Source of the DNA: JALYOC01 sp036675345
Lineage (GTDB): Bacteria; Myxococcota; Myxococcia; Myxococcales; Myxococcaceae
Reading direction: 5' to 3'
DNA length: 64,000 nt
Assembly: GCA_036675345.1 (NCBI GenBank)
Contig: JAKFFE010000020.1
Span: 310,001-374,000 of the forward strand
Positions within the stretch are counted from its first letter, which is position 1; each line of letters starts with the position of its first letter. A program made the translations under genes and the position numbers. Positions 27,057 to 34,626 of the stretch are shown piece after piece. Below the pieces are notes generated by a model. It was not told the DNA's origin. It saw nothing but the letters and a program-made list of their open reading frames with translations, and made no database searches.

Positions 27057-27427
27057 CAGTCGTAGAAGGGGCGGGGCTTGCAGGGCGCGGCGCCGGCCTG
27101 GCGCGGAGGAGCCACCGGGGCGCTGGCGCGCAGTTCCTGGTCCACCGCCCGGAACACCTCGGAGGGCTGCACGCCACGGCGCGCCGCCTGCTCCATCGCC
27201 CACTTGCGCTCCCGGGCGGCGTAGTCGTCGTCCTGGCTCCAGGCATCTCCGGGAAAGTTGCGGCGGGCCTCCAGCCGAAGCCCCGGCTCCGCCTGCGCGG
27301 CCAGCCGTCCCAGTGCCTGGCGGTCGGCCTCGGCCAACGCGCGCGGCGGGGATTCACCGGGGAACATCACCCTCCCCATCGCGACCAGGAGGGCGACGGC
27401 GATGATCAGGAGGGGAAGCCGGTTCAT
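27056..27427 (-). CDS. Small exported or membrane-anchored protein (123 aa)
   Basis: Starts at ATG 27427 (GAGAGGCGCGG upstream). One N-terminal hydrophobic segment (MNRLPLLIIAVALLVAMG) acts as a signal or anchor. The rest is charged, with low-complexity ends (APVAPPRQAGAAPCKPRPFYD). No domain was recognised. The TGA overlaps the next ATG by one base, so it is coupled to the YfhO-like gene and may be its accessory subunit. Confidence 0.7.
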   Translation of the reverse strand: MNRLPLLIIAVALLVAMGRVMFPGESPPRALAEADRQALGRLAAQAEPGLRLEARRNFPGDAWSQDDDYAARERKWAMEQAARRGVQPSEVFRAVDQELRASAPVAPPRQAGAAPCKPRPFYD

Positions 27428-28075
27428 CCGCGCCTCTCGCGCCGGGGAGCTGCTCATGAACGGCTCTCCCACTGAGACCGGGCGTCCAGGCCCCCCTCGC
27501 CGCTGTTCATCGGGTTCCTGGTCATGACGTGACTCCGGTCGAGGCACTTCGAGGCTACGCCAGCGGAGTCGATTGGGGGGCACGTTGATGGAGAGGCTGC
27601 CGCGGCCGTCGACCGGACGTTCAACACAACGGAGTGCCCGTGCGGGCACTCCGCTGCGAAAAAGCGCGCGAAAATTCGCAGCGCAGTGGCATCGCGGGCA
27701 CTCCGTTGTGTTGGCGGGGTCGCCAGTCGCTGGCTTCCCTGACCCCGGTCGGGCGGAACGCCCCAGGGCGGACGGGGAAGTTCTCCTGTCTCCGGGGTCG
27801 AGGCCTCGGCGGCGTGCCGGTACTGTTATCGCGCTCCACCGGCGCGCACCCAGGCTCACGCCGAGGAGGTTCGGCCGAGGGCCACAGCGGCCTCCAGGGC
27901 CGATAAATCGGCTCGGGCGCGATTGGCCCTGCTCTTTCGTTCAGGATGGAGTGTTTCCCAGTAGTTTCGTGGGTTTACGTGGCCTCGCTGGCAGCGTACA
28001 GTGCGCGCGGAGAGAAAACGGGACAACCCGCTACCAACCTGTAGCGTGGCCTTTGTCTGGGAGGGTGGAGCAGGA
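27428..28075. other. 648-base intergenic region with a complex hairpin
   Basis: No convincing gene. Inside is an inverted repeat at 27622-27713 (listed separately). Downstream, GACCCCGGTCGGGC at about 27740 and CCGGGGTCGAGG at about 27795 form further partial dyads, so the region may hold a structured RNA or several regulatory sites for the pomY promoter. Confidence 0.55.
27622..27713. repeat. 19-bp inverted repeat with nested hairpins (REP-like)
   Basis: CAACACAACGGAGTGCCCG (27622-27640) pairs perfectly with CGGGCACTCCGTTGTGTTG (27695-27713). Inside the left part, CGGAGTGCCCG and CGGGCACTCCG (27630-27653) form an 11-bp hairpin with a 2-base loop. A second inner stem pairs GCTGCGAA with TTCGCAGC. 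Such nested palindromes suggest a REP/BIME-like repeat or a structured RNA in the pomY leader. Confidence 0.65.
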
Positions 28076-30133
28076 GTGTCCGACGAGCGGCCCGAAGCGC
28101 TCCTCAAGAGCGCCCTCGAAAAGATCATCTATTTCGAGGCGCGATCCGAGGCGCTGCACAACGACCTGGCGACTGCTCGGGATGAGTCCTCGCGTCTGAA
28201 GGCGGAGCTGGCCCAGGCCTCTCAGCGCGAGCTGGAGCTGCGCCGGCAGCTCGCCCAGACCGAGGTCCAGCTGACCCGCTCGCATCGTGAGCGGGAGGAG
28301 CTGGGTCGGATGAACGACGCGCTCCGCGGCGAGCGCAGCGCCTTGATCGAGAAGTTCATCGAGGCCAACCGCATCCACCAATCGGACGGCGACGCCGCCG
28401 ATGGCGGGTTCGATCTGGCCAGCTTCATTGCCCTGCTGCGCAGCGAGGCGATGGGCCAGGCCCCGCGGGAGCCCAAGGTCCCCGAGTCCTACGCCTTCCA
28501 GGAGGACGCGCCGCGCTTCGTCTCCCCGCCTGCGATCACCGCGCCGCCCACCTCTGCGGCGGTGGGCCATGCCGAACGGCTGCGCGCCGAGGGCCGGCTG
28601 GATGTCCAGGACGCGCAACTGACCGCGCTCAGCGCCCACCGTCCCTCGATGCCCGGCCGCACCGAGGAGACCCTGTTCGGGTTCTCGCTGCGCGAGCTCT
28701 CCGCGCCGGATCCTTCCGGACGCACCCGGGCCGCCGAGCGGCTCAAGGCGCTGGGGCAGTCCGCTGCCGCGCCGGCGTTGGCCACCGCCCTGCACCGGGA
28801 GACCGAGTCCCGGGTGCTGGTGGCGCTGCTGACCGCCTTCGCCGAGCTGGCGGGGAAGGAGGGGGTGGCAGTGGTGGCTCCCCATCTGACCTCCACCGAT
28901 CCGGACGTGCGGATCGGCGCGCTCAAGGCGCTGCTGGCGCTGGATGCCACCCAGGCTGCGCCGCACCTCTCGGCGGCGATGAAGGATCCGGATGCAGCCG
29001 TCCGGCGTCGGGCCACCCTGCTTGCCCTGGGGCTGACCGCCGAGGCGGCGCTGCAGTTGGGCCGGGAGGCGATCAGCGACGGGGATCCGGAGGTCCGCGC
29101 GGTGGGAGCGCTGGCCCTGGGCGCCGCCGGGGGTGAGGCCGCCCGCGGTCCGTTGCTGCGGGCGCTGGACGATCCGGAGGAGAAGGTTCGCGCCGCCGCC
29201 GCCAAGAGCGTCAGCCGGGTGTTGGGCGAGGACGTCAGCGCGGTGGTCAAGCTGGCGGAGTCGCAGCGGCGTCGGGAGATCCGCCGGCTGGCCGCGCTGC
29301 CCGCCCGGGTGTTCGTCTCCACGGCCCGGCTCACCCTCAAGGAGAAGCTGGCCGCCGCAGCGAGACTCGGAGCGAAGGTCGCGGGAGGCGAGGTCGCTGC
29401 GATCCACGCAGCCCAGGCTCCGACCCATGCGGCACACGCTTCGGTGCAAGCGGTTCACACCTCCGCTTCGGTCCAGGATCCAATCGAAGCGGCACACGCC
29501 GCCGCTGCCGTCCAGGCGGCTCGCACCTCCGCTTCGGTCCAGGCTCCAATCCAAGCGGCACACGCCTCCGCTGCCGTCCAGGCGGCTCGCACCTCCCCTT
29601 CGGTCCAGGCTCCGATCCAAGCGGCACACGCCTCCGCTGCGGTCCAGACGGCTCGCACCTCCACTTCGGCCTACGCTTCAGCCCAGGCGCCTCACACCTC
29701 CGCTGCCGTCCACGCTTCAGCCCAGGCACCGGTTCACACCGCTACCGCGGCCCACCTCCAGGCTCCGGCGCTGGTCGGGGTGGGCGCTCGCGGCGCCTCC
29801 GCGTCGGCCGGTTCCTTCCCGGTCCAGGGCGCCGTCCGGCTCCCGCCCGGGGGTCCCTCCAGCGTGACCTCGCTGTTGGCCGACTCCTCACCTCGCGCGA
29901 TCCGCCCGCCGGTGGCCGTGGCTCGGCCTCCTGCTTCCGCGGAATCGAACGAGCCCCCCAAGGCGTTGCTCTCCGCGGTGCTCACCGAGCTGCGTCGTTC
30001 CCTCCGTGGCAAGACCCTGCCGGACCTCTCCGTGCAGGTCGGCAAATCAGCGCCCGAAGTCGAGCGCGCCTGCGCAGCCCTCACCAGCCGTGGCGATGTC
30101 GTCCGCCGCGGCATCAAGTATTTCGTGGCCTAG
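28076..30133 (+). CDS. pomY: PomY-like cell-division positioning protein (HEAT repeats)
   Basis: 685 residues from the GTG at 28076, which follows GGAGCAGGA; the Myxococcus PomY is about 680. The N-terminal coiled coil (about 15-115, LKAELAQASQRELELRRQLA) is followed by HEAT-type repeats (about 200-390, VAPHLTSTDPDVRIGALKAL). Then comes a long Ala/Ser/His/Gln-rich disordered tail with tandem units (about 440-540) and a short conserved C-terminus (LTSRGDVVRRGIKYFV). The gene order pomY-pomZ-pomX with short gaps matches Myxococcus, where PomX/Y/Z form a cluster on the nucleoid that marks midcell for FtsZ. The name is assigned from domain layout and synteny. Confidence 0.88.
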   Translation: MSDERPEALLKSALEKIIYFEARSEALHNDLATARDESSRLKAELAQASQRELELRRQLAQTEVQLTRSHREREELGRMNDALRGERSALIEKFIEANRIHQSDGDAADGGFDLASFIALLRSEAMGQAPREPKVPESYAFQEDAPRFVSPPAITAPPTSAAVGHAERLRAEGRLDVQDAQLTALSAHRPSMPGRTEETLFGFSLRELSAPDPSGRTRAAERLKALGQSAAAPALATALHRETESRVLVALLTAFAELAGKEGVAVVAPHLTSTDPDVRIGALKALLALDATQAAPHLSAAMKDPDAAVRRRATLLALGLTAEAALQLGREAISDGDPEVRAVGALALGAAGGEAARGPLLRALDDPEEKVRAAAAKSVSRVLGEDVSAVVKLAESQRRREIRRLAALPARVFVSTARLTLKEKLAAAARLGAKVAGGEVAAIHAAQAPTHAAHASVQAVHTSASVQDPIEAAHAAAAVQAARTSASVQAPIQAAHASAAVQAARTSPSVQAPIQAAHASAAVQTARTSTSAYASAQAPHTSAAVHASAQAPVHTATAAHLQAPALVGVGARGASASAGSFPVQGAVRLPPGGPSSVTSLLADSSPRAIRPPVAVARPPASAESNEPPKALLSAVLTELRRSLRGKTLPDLSVQVGKSAPEVERACAALTSRGDVVRRGIKYFVA
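29489..29686 (+). repeat. 66-bp in-frame tandem repeat inside pomY
   Basis: Three units with starts 66 bases apart (29489, 29555, 29621), each coding for a 22-residue unit like AAHASAAVQAARTSASVQAP. Degenerate copies flank it on both sides (about 29411-29760). Because 66 is a multiple of three, copy-number change would keep the frame and alter only the length of the disordered tail. Confidence 0.85.
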
Positions 30134-30147
30134 GAACGGAGCGCTTC

Positions 30148-31092
30148 ATGCTGCAAGCCCCTCTATTTGAGCCGAAGCAGGTCGCCGAGCTGCTGGGCAC
30201 TCCGGTCCGGACGATCACCTCCGCGATGAAGAAGGAGGAGTACACCGCGGCCGAGGTCTGGGAGCTGCGCGGCCGGCTGGGCCGGAAGCCTCCTTCCTAC
30301 GGGACCCGCAAGCAGCTGTTCCTCAACTTCAAGGGCGGCACCGGGAAGACCTCGCTGTCCACCTCCTACGCCTACCGCCTGGCCGAGCTGGGCTACCGGG
30401 TGCTGCTGGTGGACCTGGACTCCCAGGGTCACGCCACCAAGTGCCTGGGCTACGAGGGCGAGGACTTCCCCCGCACCCTGCTGGACGTGCTGGTCAAGAA
30501 GGCCCCGCTCTCGGAGGTGATCCAGAACACCTCCATCCCCAACCTGGACTTCGTTCCCTCCAACCTCCAGATGAGCACGGTGGATCTCTCGCTGATGCCG
30601 CTGGCCGGCCGCGAGTTCAAGCTGCGCAACGCGCTCAAGGAGATCGAACCGCGCTACGACATGATCGTGTTCGACGCGCCGCCCTCCTTCGGCCTGCTGA
30701 ACCTCAACGCGCTGATGGCCGCCGACGACCTGTTCGTGCCGGTGCTGGCGGACTTCCTCTCCTTCCACGGCCTCAAGCTGCTGTTCGAGACGGTGCAGAG
30801 CCTGGAGGAGGACCTGGGCCACATGCTGGCCAACGTGTTCATCGTGGTCAACGCGTTCAACCAGACCTTCCGCCTGGCCAAGGAGGCGCTGGAGGCGCTG
30901 ACCGAGCACTACCCGGAGTACCTGCTGCCGACCGTGGTGCGTCAGTGCACCAAGTTCGCGCAGGCCTCCAGTGAGGGCGTCCCGGTGTTCGTCGCCGACC
31001 GCGACTGCAAGGGCGCCAAGGACATCCAGGCGATGATCGAAACTGCGCTGTCCCGCATCGCCAAGACCCACGCCCACGCCGCCGCGGGCTAG
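30148..31092 (+). CDS. pomZ: PomZ-like ParA/MinD ATPase
   Basis: 314 residues. An N-terminal HTH-like extension (residues 1-50, QVAELLGTPVRTITSAMKK) precedes the ParA core. The deviant Walker A is FKGGTGKTS (residues 61-69, with signature Lys62 and Lys67). Switch and acidic residues are in LLVDLDSQGHATKC and MIVFDAPPSFGLLN. The Myxococcus PomZ is about 319 residues with its Walker Lys at 66. It would dimerise on ATP, bind DNA, and be stimulated by PomX and PomY. It starts 14 bases after pomY; pomX starts 14 bases after it. Confidence 0.93.
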   Translation: MLQAPLFEPKQVAELLGTPVRTITSAMKKEEYTAAEVWELRGRLGRKPPSYGTRKQLFLNFKGGTGKTSLSTSYAYRLAELGYRVLLVDLDSQGHATKCLGYEGEDFPRTLLDVLVKKAPLSEVIQNTSIPNLDFVPSNLQMSTVDLSLMPLAGREFKLRNALKEIEPRYDMIVFDAPPSFGLLNLNALMAADDLFVPVLADFLSFHGLKLLFETVQSLEEDLGHMLANVFIVVNAFNQTFRLAKEALEALTEHYPEYLLPTVVRQCTKFAQASSEGVPVFVADRDCKGAKDIQAMIETALSRIAKTHAHAAAG

Positions 31093-31106
31093 TAGAGAGA
31101 ACGTCC

Positions 31107-32201
31107 ATGAAGAAGGCCTTCCAGAACAACGTCTCCCGCGCCAAGCCCCGCCTGCGGATCGGCGCCGCCCTCTCCGAGGCGGCCGACACCGCCGCCGCCG
31201 CGCTCCACGAGGGGACGACCGAAGTCTTCGACGAGGCGCCGGTCGAACTCCCCGCCGAACCCACCGCGCAGCTGGCGGAACAGGTCCGCGCCCGGCTGGC
31301 CGCCACCCGTCAGCCACGAGCCACCGCCTCCGAGGCCCTGCAGCTGGCGCTGGGCCCCCAGGCCCCACAGGCCCACGCCCCGGTGGCGCAGCACTCCGCC
31401 GCGCAGCACCAAGTGGCTCAGCACGCCGCGCACCACTCCGCCGCGCAGCACCCGCCGCACCAGTCGCCGGTGGCGCTGGGGATGCCGGAGGAGGAGCTGG
31501 AGGTGCAGCACCCTGCCCCGCCGGTTCCCCCCGAGCTGGAGGAGCTGGACCCGGACGCGCGGCGCGAGCGGCTCAAGGAGCGGCTCAAGGCGGTGCGGGA
31601 GAACCCGCGCCCGGAGCCGCTGCCGCCCACGGTGGCCGAGGCCGGGCTGCTGGCGGTGGAGCGGATCACCTCCCTGCAGAACGAGCTCTCCAAGGTCAAG
31701 GCGCTGAACCAGGCGCTGGCCCAGGATCTGGAAGGCGCGCGCCGCACCGCCGAGCGCGCCACCGAGGAGGCCCGGGTCCGGATGGACGAGGCCCGCAGGC
31801 TGTCCACCGAGATGGAGAGTCGGGCGCGGCTCTTGACCGAGCTGGAGCGCGAGCTGTCCTCCCTGGAGGGCGAGCGGGACGAGGCGCTGCTGGCGCTGCA
31901 GGAGTCGCGGCAGGCGCTCCACGGCGCGGACCAGGAGAAGGCCGAGCTGCAAGAGGAGATCCAGAAGCGCGACTCGCAGATCGAGGAGAGCCTGGCCGAG
32001 GAGGAGCGACTGGCCACCGAGCTGGAGACCTCCCAGACCGACGCCTCCAACCTGCGCCGTTCGGTGGACGCGCTCACCTCCGAGCGCGACACCCTGGCCC
32101 GGCAGGTCTCCTCGCTCACCGCGGAGGTCACCGAACTGTTGGAGGCCCGCCGCGCGCTGCAGGCCGTGCACCGGGCCCTCTCCACCGCCCAGGTCCGCTG
32201 A
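31107..32201 (+). CDS. pomX: PomX-like coiled-coil scaffold protein
   Basis: 364 residues. The N-terminus MKKAFQNNVSRAKPRLRIGA keeps Lys13 and Arg15, which in Myxococcus PomX activate the PomZ ATPase. A His/Ala/Pro/Gln-rich low-complexity region follows (about 60-150), and then a long coiled coil (about 180-355, KAELQEEIQKRDSQIEESLA). This is the domain layout of PomX, which forms filaments that carry PomY and PomZ. It is the third gene of the pomYZX operon, with a possible hairpin terminator at 32233. Confidence 0.92.
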   Translation: MKKAFQNNVSRAKPRLRIGAALSEAADTAAAALHEGTTEVFDEAPVELPAEPTAQLAEQVRARLAATRQPRATASEALQLALGPQAPQAHAPVAQHSAAQHQVAQHAAHHSAAQHPPHQSPVALGMPEEELEVQHPAPPVPPELEELDPDARRERLKERLKAVRENPRPEPLPPTVAEAGLLAVERITSLQNELSKVKALNQALAQDLEGARRTAERATEEARVRMDEARRLSTEMESRARLLTELERELSSLEGERDEALLALQESRQALHGADQEKAELQEEIQKRDSQIEESLAEEERLATELETSQTDASNLRRSVDALTSERDTLARQVSSLTAEVTELLEARRALQAVHRALSTAQVR

Positions 32202-32232
32202 TCGCTGTCGGCTCCTGTAGGCGCCTGGAATA

Positions 32233-32258
32233 CCGGGGCCTTCGTGGCCCTACCCCGG
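32233..32258. terminator. Hairpin after pomX (possible terminator)
   Basis: CCGGGG (32233-32238) and CCCCGG (32253-32258) form the stem with an internal GGCC/GGCC pairing and a TTCGT loop. There is no clear U-tract, so termination is only likely. Confidence 0.35.
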
Positions 32259-32366
32259 CGCCGATGTGGGCATCACATTCTGGGTAGGATTCGGCTGATC
32301 GCAGGAAACTCCGGCGGGTCAGGTCGCGTAAACCAACTACAGGATTCTTTTCCCAGGAGCTTCCAG

Positions 32367-33311
32367 ATGGGCGTCAACGGAACCGGCAGCAGCAGCACCA
32401 ACCGCGACTACAGCATCCGCCAGGCGGAGCGCCGCACCGGTAACCAGGCCACCCCTCCGGCGGAGACCCCGGGACCCACCACCACCGGGGGAGCCAGCTA
32501 CAGCCGGGGTGACTCCTTCGAGGCCGACTCCGGGCTCCGCGCGGACGCCAGCGGCACCGGCCCGGGCGGGGTGGAGCTGGAAGGTCACGTCGCCGGTCCC
32601 AGCTTCTCGGCCAGCAGCGACGTCGAGGGCAGCATCGATAGCTCCGGGGTCCACCTGGACCTGAACGTGGACATCGACGCCACCCTGGCCGAGGCCGGCG
32701 GCAGCGCCACCCGCACCTTCACCACCGAGATCTTCGGTGAGGAGATCGAGGTCGAGCTGAGCCTGGAGGCGCTGGGCGAGATCGGCGCCAATGGCTCGGT
32801 CAGCCTCAGCATCGACATCGGCACCGACGGGGTGGAGATCTCCGCCAACGCCGAGGGCTTCGCCGGCGCCCAGGCCTCCCTCACCGGCGGGATCAGCGTC
32901 TCCCACGAGGGGACCGAGATCGCCAGCGGTGAGGCCTCGATCAGCGCCACCGCCGGGGTGGCCGGCAGCGCCGACGCCAACGTGAGCATCAGCGGCAGCG
33001 AGATCTCCTTCGGGGCCAGCGCCAGCGCCAGCATCGGTGGCGGGTTGGGCTTCGAGGTCAGCGGCTCCATCGACACCGAGGCCGCCGCCGGCGCGGTGCT
33101 GGAGATTGGCGCCGCCGCCCTCCGGGAAGGCGTGGAGGAGGTCGCGGAGTTCGTCGGCGAGTTCGGCGGCGAGGTGGTGGACTTCGTGGGTGACCGCGCC
33201 GAGGAGGTCGTCGACCTGGCCGAGGACGTGGGCGGCTTCGTGCTGGATGCCGGCGAGGCGGTCTGGGATGCCGGCGGCAGCGTGGTCGAGTTCGCCACCG
33301 GCTGGCTCTAG
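32367..33311 (+). CDS. Acidic Gly/Ala/Ser-rich protein of unknown function (314 aa)
   Basis: AGGAG precedes the ATG with good spacing. The N-terminus is hydrophilic, with no signal peptide (MGVNGTGSSSTNRDYSIRQA). The middle repeats alternating small residues (GVEISANAEGFAGAQASLTG, ISGSEISFGASASAS), like a beta-roll or beta-solenoid. The last 75 residues are a regular amphipathic helix with Val/Phe on one face and Glu/Asp on the other (EEVVDFVGDRAEEVVDLAED). The protein is strongly acidic. No family was recognised; it could be a secreted matrix or bacteriocin-like protein, but that is speculative. Position between pomX and a TPR gene gives no clue. Confidence 0.7.
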   Translation: MGVNGTGSSSTNRDYSIRQAERRTGNQATPPAETPGPTTTGGASYSRGDSFEADSGLRADASGTGPGGVELEGHVAGPSFSASSDVEGSIDSSGVHLDLNVDIDATLAEAGGSATRTFTTEIFGEEIEVELSLEALGEIGANGSVSLSIDIGTDGVEISANAEGFAGAQASLTGGISVSHEGTEIASGEASISATAGVAGSADANVSISGSEISFGASASASIGGGLGFEVSGSIDTEAAAGAVLEIGAAALREGVEEVAEFVGEFGGEVVDFVGDRAEEVVDLAEDVGGFVLDAGEAVWDAGGSVVEFATGWL

Positions 33312-33323
33312 CCGCTGCCTCCC

Positions 33324-34499
33324 TTGATCAGCAATCAGGCCAGGGAGGGCGCCACCCTCCTCCAGCGGGGACTCCTCAAGGAGGCCACCCGCGCCTTCGC
33401 CCAGGGGGTGGAAGCCAATCCCCAGGATGAGGCCAGCCTGCTGGGATTGGGGCGGGCGCTGCTGGCCCAGGGTCAGGCGCTCCGCGGACTCAAGGTGCTC
33501 CGGCGGCTGCTGGCCGTGCGCCCCAACCATCCGGAGGCGGTCAGCTACCTTGCCCGCTACCGCGCCCTGCGCGGTGACCTCAAGGCGCTGGAGGTGCTGC
33601 GGCTGCTCTCCGCGCGCCCGGAGGCGCAGTTCCCCGAACACTACAACCTGGGCATCGTCCAGCTGCGACGCCGGGAGTTCGAGGAGGCGGAGGCCGCGTT
33701 CAACCGCGCGCTGGACCTCTCCCCGGACAACCCCCAGGTGCTGACCTACCTGGGCTCGCTGGCCCACCGGAAGGGAGAGCTGAAGGACGCGCTCTCCTAC
33801 CTGCGGATCGCCACCGAGAACTCCCGGAAGGAGAGCTACCCGCTGCTGCTGTTGTCCCGGGTGTTCGTCGGGCTGGGCAACCTCCCGGCGGCGATCTCCG
33901 CGCTGGAGGACGGGCTGCGGCGCAACCCGGCGGCGCTGGAGCTGGGGACGGATCTGATCCAGCTGCAGCTGGTGGCGGGAAAGCCGCAAGCGGCGATCCG
34001 GCTGGCGGAGGAGCTGCGCAAGCGCAAGCCCACCGCCGCCCACCCCGCCTACCTCCATGGCCTGGCCCTGCTGACGGTGGGGAAGGCGGAGGAGGCCCGC
34101 GCGGCGCTGGAGCAGGCCCTGGCCAATGGTCCCCGCTCCTGGGAGGTCCGGGTGGCCCTGGCCCGGGTGGAGCGACTGGCCAAGAACCCGGCCCGGGCGG
34201 ACGCGCTGCTGACCGAGGCGGTGGCCCTGGCCCCCTCGCAGATCGGCCCCGCCACCGACCTGGCCCTCAGCCACCTCCAGGCCGGAAAGGCCGAGCAGGC
34301 CCAGGCGGTGCTGGCCCCGGCCCTGGCTGCCCATCCGGAGGATGCCGGGTTGAACCTGAACATGGCGATCGCCCTGCGCCGGACCTCACCCGACCGGGCG
34401 CGACAGCACGCCGGGGTGGCCCTGGCCAGCACCAAGCCGGCGCTCCGCGAGCAGGCGGAAAAGCTGCTCGCCGAGTTGAAGTCCACGCCTCGCGCCTGA
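33324..34499 (+). CDS. TPR-repeat protein (391 aa)
   Basis: Tetratricopeptide units run through nearly the whole protein (DEASLLGLGRALLAQGQALR, FPEHYNLGIVQLRRREFEEA, AHPAYLHGLALLTVGKAEEA), about ten in all. It has no signal peptide or membrane segment, so it is probably a cytoplasmic scaffold. The TTG start at 33324 is 12 bases after the previous stop and has no clear RBS; it is the best available in frame. It probably shares a transcript with the gene before it. Confidence 0.75.
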   Translation: MISNQAREGATLLQRGLLKEATRAFAQGVEANPQDEASLLGLGRALLAQGQALRGLKVLRRLLAVRPNHPEAVSYLARYRALRGDLKALEVLRLLSARPEAQFPEHYNLGIVQLRRREFEEAEAAFNRALDLSPDNPQVLTYLGSLAHRKGELKDALSYLRIATENSRKESYPLLLLSRVFVGLGNLPAAISALEDGLRRNPAALELGTDLIQLQLVAGKPQAAIRLAEELRKRKPTAAHPAYLHGLALLTVGKAEEARAALEQALANGPRSWEVRVALARVERLAKNPARADALLTEAVALAPSQIGPATDLALSHLQAGKAEQAQAVLAPALAAHPEDAGLNLNMAIALRRTSPDRARQHAGVALASTKPALREQAEKLLAELKSTPRA

Positions 34500-34579
34500 G
34501 CGCGCGCCCGGTCGACCTGCCCGGGGGCTGATCGCCAAGCTCAACCCCCGAAGCGGTCGGCCCCGCCTCGGGGCTGACT

Positions 34580-34612
34580 CCCGCCGGGCGAGTGAGGCTC
34601 GCTTCCGGCGGG
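34580..34612. terminator. GC-rich hairpin between convergent genes (possible terminator)
   Basis: CCCGCCGG (34580-34587) pairs with CCGGCGGG (34605-34612), with an inner GCGAG/CTCGC stem. A smaller GCCCCG/CGGGGC hairpin lies just before it. The 127-base gap separates tail-to-tail genes, so a bidirectional terminator is plausible, although there is no T-tract. Confidence 0.45.
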
Positions 34613-34626
34613 TGATCAGGGTGCGG

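Noticed and set aside
28031..29629. Open frame of 532 codons on the minus strand
   Set aside because: Antisense to pomY; Arg/Gln-rich with no recognisable fold.
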